Source: VAZQ01 sp963725185 (GTDB lineage: Bacteria > Pseudomonadota > Alphaproteobacteria > Rhizobiales > Xanthobacteraceae). Taken from it: a DNA stretch of 64,000 bases. Of the stretch, positions 54,174-63,453 are shown one piece after another; within the stretch, counting starts at the first letter, position 1, and each line of letters begins with the position of its first letter. The stretch spans positions 1,054,001 to 1,118,000 of the forward strand of contig CAVRXO010000006.1 of the NCBI GenBank assembly GCA_963725185.1, given 5' to 3'. The translations under genes were made by a program, and so were the position numbers. The notes under the pieces are model-generated. The model did no database searches. It worked only from the letters and a program-made list of their open reading frames with translations, and had not been told where the DNA came from.

Positions 54174-54947
54174 ATGTCCCAGTCTCATGGTTCTTTCGTC
54201 TGGCACGAATTGATGACCTCGGATCCGGCCGCCGCCATGGCCTATTACGGCAACGTCGTCGGTTGGACCGCGCAACCCTCGCCGATACCCGGCATGGACT
54301 ACTGGATGCTCAAGGCCGCGGAAATTCCGGTCTGCGGGCTGATGAGCGTGCCCGAGGAAGCCAAGGCGAAGGGCGCGCGGCCCATGTGGGTCGGCTATGT
54401 GGGCGTCGACGACGTGGATGCGGCCGCCGAGAAGACGAAAAGGCTCGGCGGGGTCGTGTATCGCGCGCCGCAGGACATTCCGAACGTGGGCCGCTTCGCC
54501 ATCATCGCGGATCCGCAGGGTGCCATGCTGGCGCTGTTCAGGTCCGCCAGTCCGATGCCGGGCGCGCCGCCGGCGCCGGGCACCCACGGCCATGTCGGCT
54601 GGAACGAGCTCTACGCGGCTGATTGGGAGAAGGCCTTCGCCTTCTACAGCGATATGTTTGGTTGGCGCAAAGACCAGGCGATGGACCTCGGCGAAATGGG
54701 GACCTATCAGCTGTTCGCCCATGGCGAGCACGCGATCGGCGGCATGATGAACAAGCCGGCGCAGATGCCGATGCCGGCTTGGACGTTCTACTTCAATGTC
54801 GACGACATCGATGCGGCGGTCGAGCGCGCCCGCGCCGGCGGCGGCCAGATCCTCAACGGCCCGATGCAGGTACCGGGCGGCTCATGGATCGCGCAGGCGC
54901 TCGATCCGCAAGGCGCGATGTTCGCGTTGGCAGGCAAGCGGGCGTGA
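54174..54947 (+). CDS. VOC-family protein with two glyoxalase-like domains
   Basis: A 257-residue protein of two repeated glyoxalase/bleomycin-resistance (VOC) domains. Each begins with an F-x-W-H/N-E-L motif (SFVWHELMTSDPAAAMAYYG and VGWNELYAADWEKAFAFYSD) and ends D-P-Q-G-A-M-x-A-L-F/A. The metal ligands expected from the fold (His near residue 11, Glu in later strands) are partly visible. Such proteins are metal-dependent lyases, dioxygenases or binding proteins; no substrate can be named. ATG 54174 follows AGGAGG. It lies 154 bp after the RND operon and is probably a separate unit. Confidence 0.87.
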   Translation: MSQSHGSFVWHELMTSDPAAAMAYYGNVVGWTAQPSPIPGMDYWMLKAAEIPVCGLMSVPEEAKAKGARPMWVGYVGVDDVDAAAEKTKRLGGVVYRAPQDIPNVGRFAIIADPQGAMLALFRSASPMPGAPPAPGTHGHVGWNELYAADWEKAFAFYSDMFGWRKDQAMDLGEMGTYQLFAHGEHAIGGMMNKPAQMPMPAWTFYFNVDDIDAAVERARAGGGQILNGPMQVPGGSWIAQALDPQGAMFALAGKRA

Positions 54948-55145
54948 GGAGACAAAGAAGGGGGCGCAGCGCGGCGATGGTTTGAAACTGCAGCGAGGCG
55001 ATTTGTTGAAGGCTCGGCCGCACACGACCCGGTTACCATCGAAATTGAGGCAAGCCGCCTTGGCTTGCCAAATTTGCAGCTCAATGCCGTCAAATATCCG
55101 CACGATCCGAATTCGAGCATGGGGTTCACGCCAAGGAGAGCCCCA

Positions 55146-55742
55146 ATGTTCAAAAGCGTCGTCTCGCGCGTGGCCTTTGTCGGCCTGTTCGCCACCGCGA
55201 TCATGCCCAGCGCGAGCACTCAGGCCCATGCCGCCGCCAATTGCCTGCAGGGGCCAGACCGCCCACCGGCGCCGGGCGGGCATTGGTATTATCATCTCGA
55301 TCGCGTGAGCAATCGCAAGTGCTGGTATCTGTTGGAACCGGCAAGCCAGGCGCCCGGCCAGCCGCCAATGCCGGACGCGCCGGAATCGCAGCCCTCTGCG
55401 GCGGCAGCCACGGCCCCGCAGACGACGTTGGGCTCCTTCTTCTCGTCGTTTACCGGGTTGACAGGGGCAACCCCACCGGATCCCGGCGGCGATGCGCGCG
55501 TCCCGCCACCCGCGGCTGCGGGCGATCTCAACAGCGACGGGCCGGCCGCAATCCGGCAACCCCGCATCGTCCGCCGTCCCGATGCGGACGCGCTCACCCC
55601 GAAATCGCATCGACCTGCGCATACCCAGCCGCGCACGGAGCAGGCCGAGGAGCGACCCGCCCAAGCCCTCGATCCAGCCGAGCGCGACGCCCTGTTCCAG
55701 GAATTTCTGCGCTGGCGGGACCGCCGGACGGATCAGCCATAG
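55146..55742 (+). CDS. Secreted hypothetical protein, Pro/Ala-rich
   Basis: A 198-residue secreted protein. MFKSVVSRVAFVGLFATAIM gives a signal peptide, and the mature part has one recognisable N-terminal element, GGHWYYHLDRVSNRKCWYLL, with an aromatic-rich Cys-containing core. The remainder is rich in Pro, Ala, Gln and acidic residues (disordered), with an LFQEFLRWRDRRTDQ C-terminus. Similar short HWYYHLDR...CWYL motifs occur in Rhizobiales proteins of unknown role. ATG 55146 is chosen over a longer frame to 55065. It converges with the binding-protein gene downstream. Confidence 0.65.
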   Translation: MFKSVVSRVAFVGLFATAIMPSASTQAHAAANCLQGPDRPPAPGGHWYYHLDRVSNRKCWYLLEPASQAPGQPPMPDAPESQPSAAAATAPQTTLGSFFSSFTGLTGATPPDPGGDARVPPPAAAGDLNSDGPAAIRQPRIVRRPDADALTPKSHRPAHTQPRTEQAEERPAQALDPAERDALFQEFLRWRDRRTDQP

Positions 55743-55750
55743 ACACTTGT

Positions 55751-56814
55751 CTACCCGCCCTGCTTGACCACGATCTGGTCGAAGAGCTTCGACCACTTGT
55801 CCCACTCGTCCAGCATTTGCGCCGGATCGATGACCCGGAAGGGAATTTCCAGCGGCTTGACCTTCATGTTGGTGGGCGTGAAGTCGCGGCCGAGCATGAG
55901 CCGCTGCGCGTCCGACAGCATGAAATCCAGGAACAGGATCGCCGCATTGGGATGCGGCGCCCGGCGCATCACGCCGGTGCCCAGGAAGCGCGAGATGCCG
56001 GGCGGGATCACGTGCCATTCGATCGGCGCGCCGGTCTTCTTCAGCTGCTCGACCCGATATTGATAGGCGGTGAGCGTGAACGGGACCTCGCCCGATATGA
56101 CGAGATTGCTCATGAGCGTGTGGCCCTTGCGGAGCGAAAGGCCATTGCCGCGCACCAGGTCGCGGAACAGCGCCAGTCCCTTTTCCTCGCCCAGCGCCGA
56201 GACCAGGGCCGCGAACCAGACCGGGTCGCTGCCCTCCATCCCGAGCTTGCCCTTCCACTTCGGATCAAGCAGATCATCGTAGGTTTTCGGCAGATCGGCC
56301 GGCTTGATCAGGTCGGTATTGTAGGCGCTGGTGATGAGGTTGAGCCGGTCGCCGACCCATTCGCGATGGGGCAACAGCGCCGCCGGGCTCAGCTCGGCGA
56401 GATAGGGCGACTTCACCTCCTGCAGCAGCTTCTCGCGGTGAAGCGATTCCATCTCGGCGGCGCTGGTCTCGATCGCATCGACGTCGAAGCGGCCGCCCCG
56501 GGCCTCCACCACGGCACGCTGCAGGATGTCCTCCGAGCTGGAGCGCCAGAGCTGCAGCTTGATGCCGTATTTCTTCTCGAAGGCGCCGCCGAGCACCTTC
56601 ATGTCGTCGACCGTCAGCGAGGTATAGATGGTGACCGTGCCCTCCCGCTTGGCCCCCGCGATCAGCCGCTCGGTGCGGTCGGGACCCGAATACATGGCGA
56701 GATCGGCGAGCGAGGTACCTTGCGCCACCACCGGGCCCGGAGCCAAGCAGCCGACGAGCGCAGCCAAGTAGGCCGCCGCGCGTGCAAGGATCGAAGCATT
56801 TTTCGGATTGGCAC
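55751..56814 (-). CDS. Extracellular solute-binding protein (iron-type family 1)
   Basis: A binding protein for an FbpABC-type importer, last gene of a five-gene minus-strand cluster. The mature part begins AQGTSLADLAMYSGPDRTE and GTVTIYTSLTVDDMKVLGGA. Further typical segments are KLQLWRSSSEDILQRAVVEA, PKTYDDLLDPKWKGKLGME, and FLDFMLSDAQRLMLGRDF. A GTG at 56814 is preceded by GGAGGAA, and its frame reads MPIRKMLRSL; one missing base near 56788 (ttgca for ttggca) would join it to the signal core AAAYLAALVGCLAPG. The start is therefore likely GTG 56814 with a frameshift. The adjacent permease and ATPase make it the likely ligand receptor for that importer. Confidence 0.82.
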
Positions 56815-56888
56815 GTCGATTCCTCCGCGCCGAGAGGATGAGCCAGCCTCGGCGCCTTGGCAAGCGCGGTGGTGTCGTTAGCACCGTG

Positions 56889-56986
56889 GGGTGGGCAAGG
56901 CGCGGTACGCGCGGTGTCCGCGCGTCGGAGCAGTCGCGATCGTTGCGCATCGACGGGTTGGGCAAGCGCTCACGCCTTGCCCACCC
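56889..56986. repeat. Intergenic inverted repeat pair
   Basis: gggtgggcaaggcg (56889-56902) and cgccttgcccaccc (56973-56986) are exact 14-bp inverted copies separated by about 70 bp. They fall between the cupin and binding-protein genes. Copies of the gtgggcaaggc core are frequent in Rhizobiales intergenic DNA. A terminator or attenuator function is possible. Confidence 0.55.
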
Positions 56987-57040
56987 TACAGGAAGCGGCG
57001 CCGGTGATGGCCGGCGCCGCAGCAAATCGACGACGCACGT

Positions 57041-58167
57041 TCACGCCGACTTGGCGAGCGGCGGCAGGTCCGCAAGCTCCTCGGCATAGGCCTGGTCCAT
57101 GCGCGGCGTCAGGCCGTGCTTGGCCAGCTCGTCGGTGAACAGCTTGCGCACCAGCGGCGTCTCGTCGGCGTAATCGATCTGGTCGCCGCCGACGCGGCGG
57201 CTGATCCAGGCCTTGGGCACGCCCTGCGCGTTGCGGATCGACACCACCTCGTGCTTGAGCGCGAGATAGCGCGCCGGCGTGGTGCCCGGTGTTGAAATGC
57301 TGATGGAACCACATGTTGGGCGGCACGATCAAGGTGCCGACCTCCCACTCGATAGCGCTGCGGCTCCTCGCCTTCCGGCCACATCAGCGAATAGCCCTCG
57401 CCCGACAGGATGATCACATGGGCGCCGGGACCATGGGCATGGCCCTTCTTGTAGGTGCCGACCGGGAACTGGGAAATGTGGCTGTTCATCGAGCCCTTGG
57501 CCATGTTGAAGCGGATATGGCCGCCGCCGGCGCCGCGCTCCTTGGCGCTGATCAGCGGCAGGTTGATCGCGTCGGCGACGAAATTGGTCTGCAGCAGCAG
57601 GCCCTTCTGCTCGCCCTTGGCGCTGAAATAGTCGGGCTCGCCGTTGAAGCGGCTCTTGAAGTCATGGTCGCAGCCGAAGACGTAATCGATATCCTCGTAG
57701 AGATTGATCACCGGCGGCGCATTGGTCACGCCGACATAGCGCGCCGGCTCCTTGCCGGAGCCGTTGAAATGCTGGTGCCAGGCATTGAGCGGGATGGCGA
57801 ACAGCGAGCCGGCCTTCCATTCGAAGGTGATGCGCTTGCCCTGCGTCGTTCCACACCGTGGTCGAGCCGCGGCCGTCGAGAATGAGGATCATCTCCTCGA
57901 ACAGCTGGCGATGCGGCTCGAGCTTCTTGCCGGGCGGGATCTCCATGACGTAGCTGTCGTTGGAGATGCGCGAAGCGTCGTGATTGACGAACACCGCATT
58001 GCCGCCGCGCCGCGCCCACGGCTTGAGCTCGACTGTTCGCAGGTTGCGCACGTAGAGAGCCGGGATGATCTCGAGCCCCTCGTCCTTGATCCAGCGCGTG
58101 TAGGGCGTTTCTTTTTCGAGGCGAATTTCTTTGCCAGGTCTTCCGAGGCGAGGGCGTTCTTGGCCAT
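57041..58167 (-). pseudogene. Two-domain cupin protein, frameshifted
   Basis: A bicupin of about 375 residues once frames are joined. The N-terminus MAKNALASEDLAK breaks near 58122, then EIRLEKETPYTRW and RNLRTVELKPWARRGGNAVF follow. The first barrel has EIPPGKKLEPHRQLFEEMIL and, after a break near 57845, FEWKAGSLFAIPLNAWHQHF. The second has GTYKKGHAHGPGAHVIILSG with metal ligands (HAH...H) and VPPNMWFHQHFNTG, broken near 57345 and 57292. Such cupins are metal-dependent and may be dioxygenases, isomerases or binders; the reaction is unknown. It lies between the ATPase and the binding-protein gene of an iron-type importer, in a cluster headed by an EutA-like gene. All breaks are one-base and the conserved text continues across them. 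Confidence 0.78.
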
Positions 58168-58311
58168 GCAGTTCTCCTATGCGATCTTCGGCTTGGGTTG
58201 GCTTTGCTTACTTTATTGCGCTTCAGGATGCAAAACCGGCTACCCTTCTGTCCAGTGAATGCTTCCTTATATAGTCCCATTTCCTCGCGGAAAACCCTTC
58301 CTGGCAATGCC

Positions 58312-59508
58312 CTAGCTCGGCGTGCCGGCGTTTTCCGGCGCCCCCGGGCCCGGATTGGTCAAGACCGGATCGATCGCAGCGCCGGCGATGGCCGTGGCGG
58401 GCGGAACCTGGCTCGGAATGGCGACGCATTTCTCCGCCTTCATGCGCAAATAGATCGAATCGCCGACCGGGGTGCGCAGCGAGGGATGCGCGCGTGCCAG
58501 CAGCACGACGTCGCCCACCTTGACCTGGAAATCCAGGTGCTCGCCCAGGAAGTCCTTGGCGGTGACGACCGCCTTGCAGACATTGTCGCCGTCGCTCGCC
58601 GTGGGCGGCGGCTCCGACAGCTCGACGTCCTCGGGCCGCACCGAGACGGTCACCGCGATGCCCTTGGTCACGCCCTGGCTCGCCTGCACCCGCAGCGGCC
58701 CCATGGCCGAGCCGACCAGGCAGCGGCCGTTGCCGTCGTCCACCGCGCTCACGGTGCCGCCGATGAAGTTGGTGGTGCCGACGAAGTCGGCGACGAACTG
58801 GTTGCACGGCTGGTCGTAGATCTGGCGCGGCGTGCCGACCTGCACCACGCGGCCGTCGTTCATCACCGCGATCTCGTGCGACAGCGCCAAGGCTTCGCTC
58901 TGGTCGTGGGTGACATAGACGGTGGTGAGCCCGAGCTCGCGCTGCAGGCGCTTGAGCTCCGAGCGCATGCGGTCGCGCAGCTTGGCGTCGAGGTTGGACA
59001 ACGGCTCGTCGAGCAGCAGGAGCTGCGGCTCCATCACCAGCGCCCGCGCCAGCGCCAGCCGCTGCTGCTGGCCGCCGGAGAGCTTGGTGGCTTCGCGGTC
59101 GACCAGATGATCGAGCTGGACCGCCTGCAGGACCCGCATGACCCGCTCCTCGATCTCCTTCTTGCCAAGCTTGCGGACCTGCAGCGGAAACGCCGCGTTC
59201 TGGAAGACATTCATGTGCGGCCAGATGGCGTAGGACTGGAACACCATGCCGAAATTGCGCTTGTTCGGCGCCACGAAGATTCGCTTGGCCGACGAATACA
59301 TGACCTTGCCGGCGACCTCGATCTCGCCCGCGCTCGGCCGTTCCAGCCCGGCGATCGAGCGCAGCGTCGTGGTCTTGCCGCAGCCCGACGGCCCCAGCAG
59401 CGTGAACAGCTTGCCCTCGGGGACCTCGAAGCTGACATCCTGGGCGGCCCTGACCACGCTCCCGCGCTCGCCCGGATATTCGGTAAACAGCGATCTCACG
59501 CTCAGCAC
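58312..59508 (-). CDS. ABC transporter ATP-binding protein (FbpC/PotA type)
   Basis: A 398-residue ATPase. Walker A (LLGPSGCGKTTTLRSIAG), Q-loop MVFQSYAIWPHMNVFQN, signature LSGGQQQRLALARALV, Walker B LLLLDEPLSNLDAKL and H-loop VTHDQSEAL are all present. The C-terminal TOBE region (GIAVTVSVRPEDVELSE) is extended by a proline-rich tail. It would energise the neighbouring double permease. It is 57 bp downstream of the permease and 144 bp upstream of the cupin gene, in a five-gene unit that also encodes an EutA-like protein. It differs clearly in sequence from the ATPase at 42.9-44.0 kb, so the two transporters are not recent copies. Confidence 0.93.
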   Translation of the reverse strand: MLSVRSLFTEYPGERGSVVRAAQDVSFEVPEGKLFTLLGPSGCGKTTTLRSIAGLERPSAGEIEVAGKVMYSSAKRIFVAPNKRNFGMVFQSYAIWPHMNVFQNAAFPLQVRKLGKKEIEERVMRVLQAVQLDHLVDREATKLSGGQQQRLALARALVMEPQLLLLDEPLSNLDAKLRDRMRSELKRLQRELGLTTVYVTHDQSEALALSHEIAVMNDGRVVQVGTPRQIYDQPCNQFVADFVGTTNFIGGTVSAVDDGNGRCLVGSAMGPLRVQASQGVTKGIAVTVSVRPEDVELSEPPPTASDGDNVCKAVVTAKDFLGEHLDFQVKVGDVVLLARAHPSLRTPVGDSIYLRMKAEKCVAIPSQVPPATAIAGAAIDPVLTNPGPGAPENAGTPS

Positions 59509-59565
59509 GTTCGTTCCCGTCCCTTGGTGTTGCCGGCTTGAAACCGCCGGTTCAAAGTGACCCTC

Positions 59566-61353
59566 TCATGCCTCCGCTATGCCGAACCGCTTGCCCACCA
59601 GCTGGGCCAGCATCACCAGGCAGAACAGCAGGATGATCAGCATGACGCCGAGCGCGGACAGCTCGACATACTGACCATTCTGCCACAGCTCCCATATCAT
59701 GACCGAGACCACCTCGGTGCCCGGGCTATAGAGCAGGATCGAGCTCGACAGCTCGCGGATCGACACGATCAGCACATAAATCCAGCCGGCGAGCAATCCC
59801 GGCTTGAGCAGCGGCAGGATGACGCGGCGAAATGTCATGCCGAAGGTCGCGCCACTCATGGCGGCCAATTCCTCGAGCTCCTTGTGGATCTGCAGCATCG
59901 ATGCCGTGTTGTAGCGCATGCCGTAGGGCATGAAACGCGTCACATAGGCGATCAGCATGATCCAGATCGTGCCGTAGACGCCGATGTCGATGTAAAGATA
60001 GCAGATCATGATCGACAGGCCGAGCACCAGGCCCGGGAACACCAGCGGCAGCGAAGCGAGATTGTCGAGGAGCCAGCGCCCCGGCAGCTTGGTGCGCACC
60101 ACGATCCAGGAGATCACCGCCGACAACAGCATGATCGAGGTCGCGGTGGCGAAGGCCAGGAACAGGCTGTTGCGAACGATGCCGATGAAGCCCGGATAGT
60201 CCAGGATGGTGCGGTAGGACGCAAACGTGATGCGATGCAGCGCCGCCCAGGATGGCGCGCTGTAGAAGCGCTGCAGCGACGACCAGACCAGGACCAGGAA
60301 CGGCAGCAGCACGATCACCACGAAGTACAGGATGAAGAACCCCGCCGTCAGGTAACGCCAGCCGCCCAGATCGATGGTGCGCGGCCGGAATCCCTTGCCG
60401 GTCACGGTGGCGAATCGCGAGCCCTGTCCGGACAGCCGCGATTGCAGATAGATGCCGACCGAGGTCATCAGCAGCAGCGTCACCGCATAGGCCGAGGCGA
60501 GCCCGACCTGGCTCGGATATTGATGGATCGCCTGGTAGATCGACGACGTATAGACATGGATGCCGACCGGCAGGCCGAGCAGCGCCGGGACCTCGAACGA
60601 CTCGATGGCGCGCACCAGCAGGATCAGGAGCGCGCCGGCCGCGGCCGGCCAGGCCAGCCGCAGGGTGATCAGGCGCGCGACCTGCAGCACCGAGGCCCCG
60701 CTTGTCAGCGCGGATTCCTCGAGCGCCGGATCCATCGAGCGGAAGGCCGCGGTCATCAGCAGGAAGGCCATTGGGGAATAATGCAGCCCGTCGACCCAGA
60801 TCATGCCCGCCATGGTGTAGATGTTGACGAAGACGGTGTCGGTTCCGAACAGCCCCTGCAGGGCCACATTGATGATGCCGATCTTCGGGCTCGCCAGCAT
60901 GATCCACGACACCGAGAACAGGATGCTCGGGATCACCAGCGGGATGATCGAGAGGCCGAAGAACAGCTTCTTGAACGGCGTGTTGGTGCGCTCGTTCATC
61001 CAGGCGAGCGCGATGCCGAGCGCAAGCGAGAGCGCCGCCGCCCCGACCGCGAACTCGACCGAATTCAGGAACAGGCGGACGGTTTCGCTGCTGAAATAGG
61101 CGGTGCGGAAATTATCCAGCGTGAAGCGCGCCGGCATGGTGGCGGTCTGCGGCGTGAGGAAGCTCTGCCAGATGAGGAACACCAGCGGAACCAGCGAGAG
61201 CCAGACCACCAGCGCCGCCGGAGCGCCGATCCAGAGCCACCTTGAATCGAGCGCCAACCAGGGCGGCGCGGGCTCGGTCGGAGCCCGGCGGCGCGACGGC
61301 TTTAGGCCGGACCCGGAGGGCAGGTGCGCGAGATGGCCGACCGCATCCGTCAT
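59566..61353 (-). CDS. ABC transporter double permease (FbpB type)
   Basis: A 595-residue permease with two fused membrane domains and about 12 helices. Both EAA-like loops are seen: LEESALTSGASVLQVAR (near residue 235) and LEELAAMSGATFGMTFRR (near 505). A first segment, LVPLVFLIWQSFLTPQ, precedes the transport domains. It would import the ligand of the binding protein at 55.8 kb. ATG 61353 is used; several in-frame alternatives exist within the first 30 codons. It is the second gene of the cluster, 43 bp after the EutA-like stop. Confidence 0.9.
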   Translation of the reverse strand: MTDAVGHLAHLPSGSGLKPSRRRAPTEPAPPWLALDSRWLWIGAPAALVVWLSLVPLVFLIWQSFLTPQTATMPARFTLDNFRTAYFSSETVRLFLNSVEFAVGAAALSLALGIALAWMNERTNTPFKKLFFGLSIIPLVIPSILFSVSWIMLASPKIGIINVALQGLFGTDTVFVNIYTMAGMIWVDGLHYSPMAFLLMTAAFRSMDPALEESALTSGASVLQVARLITLRLAWPAAAGALLILLVRAIESFEVPALLGLPVGIHVYTSSIYQAIHQYPSQVGLASAYAVTLLLMTSVGIYLQSRLSGQGSRFATVTGKGFRPRTIDLGGWRYLTAGFFILYFVVIVLLPFLVLVWSSLQRFYSAPSWAALHRITFASYRTILDYPGFIGIVRNSLFLAFATATSIMLLSAVISWIVVRTKLPGRWLLDNLASLPLVFPGLVLGLSIMICYLYIDIGVYGTIWIMLIAYVTRFMPYGMRYNTASMLQIHKELEELAAMSGATFGMTFRRVILPLLKPGLLAGWIYVLIVSIRELSSSILLYSPGTEVVSVMIWELWQNGQYVELSALGVMLIILLFCLVMLAQLVGKRFGIAEA

Positions 61354-61396
61354 GTCGCCAATAGGGCCGCGCGCCCCATCTCCAATTCAGGTCAGC

Positions 61397-63166
61397 TCAC
61401 TCGCTGTTGTGATGTCCGTGGTCGTGCCCATGATCGTGATGATGATGATCGTGATCGTGCGCATGCCCGTGTTGAGCGTGACCGTGGGAATGACCGTGAT
61501 CGTCGTCATGGGCGTGGTGATGGATGCGCTGCGGCTTGGGGGCGGTCGGATTCTCGCTGAACACCAGCGACTTGATGGTCACCGGCACCGTATAGGACGG
61601 CATCCGGATGCGGCCGAGATCGATATAGTCGAAGTCCCGCAGCATCACGCCGTCGATGGCCAGGATCTCGCTTTCCACCAGCAGCTCCTCGCGCAGGATG
61701 GCGCCCAGCGTCTGGGCAATGTCGCCGTCGAGCATGATGTAGATCGGCTTGCGGCGCGCGATGGTGTTGGCGAGGCCGTGGCGGATGCCTTCCGCGAAGG
61801 CCGCAATGCGCTCGTAGGACGGCACTCCGAGCCAGCGCAGCGCCAGCGCCACCTCGCCTTCGCCCTCGATCAGATCGAAGGCGGTGAAGTGCGCCTGGAT
61901 GGCCTTGGTGAGCTTGGCCGCGTCGATGACGTCCTCGCACACGAAATTGGGCTGCAGCACCTGCAGATTGCGGCGCGGCAGGAGCTCGCCCGGCTTGCTG
62001 ATATAGCTGGTATTGCCGCTGAGCTGGACCGAGTATTCGGAAGCTCCCAACGCCGTGGCACGGATGCATTCGCCGGCCGGCAGGAGCGGCCAGGGCAGCG
62101 CGCCGGCATCGACGCGAGCGCGGATCGCGGTGCCGAGCCGCAGCCCCATGTCGCCGAAGTCGCGGGTTTCGCGCCCATAGACATATTCGCCCACGCCGCC
62201 CGAGAACATGATGCCGTCGAGGCGGCCGAAGTCGAGGATCGGATCGGTGAGATAGAGATGCTCGACCGAATGCGACATCGGCCGCTCGGTGAGCGCCTTG
62301 ACCAGCGTGTCGGCCATGCCTTGCGCGACCTGGTCGAGATCATGGGGCCCGACCGTGTCGCCCTTGCTCCAGGAGAACCCGGCCTGCCGGGCGTGGAATT
62401 TGCCAGCCGGGTCGAGACGGGTGATCGTGCCGCCCTGGTCGACGACCTGCAGCCGGCCACCGATATGGACCGCGGCGGTCGCCGTCACCTGGCCCTTCTC
62501 GACCAGCGCGAGCTTGGTGGTGCCGCCCCCGATATCGATGTTGAGGACGCGCTTGTCCTCGTCATGCGAGACCCGCGAGGCGCCCGAGCCGAACGCCGCC
62601 AAGAGCGATTCCATGTGATGGCCGGCGGTGGCGCAGACGAATTCGCCGCCCTGCTCCGACAGGATGCCGGCGATGCCTTGCGCATTCTCGCGCCGCAGGG
62701 CCTCGCCGGTGAGGATCACCGCGCCGGTGTCGATATCGTCGGGATGCAGCCCGGCGCCCGCATAGGCCTCGTCGATGATCTTGCCCAGCGCGGCATCGTC
62801 GATGCGCTCCTCGCTCTGATAGGGCGTCAGCGCCACCGGCGATTGGTAGAGCGTCTCGCGGGAAACCACGTAGTAGCGGCTGGTGAGGTCCTCCCCGTAG
62901 CGGCGCAGCTTGATCCGGGAAAAGATGACCTGGGTGCCGGACGAGCCGATATCGATGCCGACGCTGACCAGCGTCACGTGGTCCTGCAGCCAGATCGGAT
63001 TCTGCTCGATCGGGCCGTCGTCATCGAACTCGAAATGATCGTGATCGTGATCCGCGACGCCGTCGTGCTCGTGGGTGAAATTCTCGCCCATCGTATGGTC
63101 GGCAAGCGAATGCCCGCCGCCGGCGCTGTCGTCGTTCTTGTCATTCTTATCCTGGGCGTCCGCCAT
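61397..63166 (-). CDS. EutA-like ASKHA ATPase with histidine-rich tail
   Basis: A 589-residue protein with the actin/Hsp70-like ATPase plan of EutA, the ethanolamine ammonia-lyase reactivating factor. Phosphate-1 SVGIDIGSSGTQVIFSRIKL (near residue 68), phosphate-2 NIDIGGGTTKLALVEKG (near 210) and adenosine MFSGGVGEYVYGRE are present, along with LTGEALRRENA. Normal EutA is about 470 residues. Here the N-terminus carries HEHDGVADHDHDHFEFDDD, and the last 40 residues are an extreme H-D-H-G-H tail with some 20 histidines. This resembles a metal (Ni, Co or Zn) storage or delivery tail, and EutA reactivates a cobalamin enzyme. ATG 63166 (MADAQDKNDKNDD) avoids a basic extension. It leads a cluster with a transporter and a cupin; no eutBC is present. 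Confidence 0.82.
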   Translation of the reverse strand: MADAQDKNDKNDDSAGGGHSLADHTMGENFTHEHDGVADHDHDHFEFDDDGPIEQNPIWLQDHVTLVSVGIDIGSSGTQVIFSRIKLRRYGEDLTSRYYVVSRETLYQSPVALTPYQSEERIDDAALGKIIDEAYAGAGLHPDDIDTGAVILTGEALRRENAQGIAGILSEQGGEFVCATAGHHMESLLAAFGSGASRVSHDEDKRVLNIDIGGGTTKLALVEKGQVTATAAVHIGGRLQVVDQGGTITRLDPAGKFHARQAGFSWSKGDTVGPHDLDQVAQGMADTLVKALTERPMSHSVEHLYLTDPILDFGRLDGIMFSGGVGEYVYGRETRDFGDMGLRLGTAIRARVDAGALPWPLLPAGECIRATALGASEYSVQLSGNTSYISKPGELLPRRNLQVLQPNFVCEDVIDAAKLTKAIQAHFTAFDLIEGEGEVALALRWLGVPSYERIAAFAEGIRHGLANTIARRKPIYIMLDGDIAQTLGAILREELLVESEILAIDGVMLRDFDYIDLGRIRMPSYTVPVTIKSLVFSENPTAPKPQRIHHHAHDDDHGHSHGHAQHGHAHDHDHHHHDHGHDHGHHNSE

Positions 63167-63453
63167 CAACTCTCTCCTCGAACTCCGCCGGACCTCTCGC
63201 GCCCAAACGGCGCTGCGCCGCAAGCGACCGCGCCGTCGTTCGGCCTGCCAAACGACCCATTGGATGCGGCCACGCGCGAAACGGGCGGGAAGGACGGATG
63301 CTTCGGGACGTAGACCGGGGCCCCCGGAAACGCAAGCCTTGCTGAGGAATCCGTTCCTTAATGGGACCGCGTGAGCGCAAGGCCGGTGCCAAAGCCGGGC
63401 CGGCGGTCCGGAGTCGTTGACATCAAGACACCAACTACCTTATGTTTTGATGC

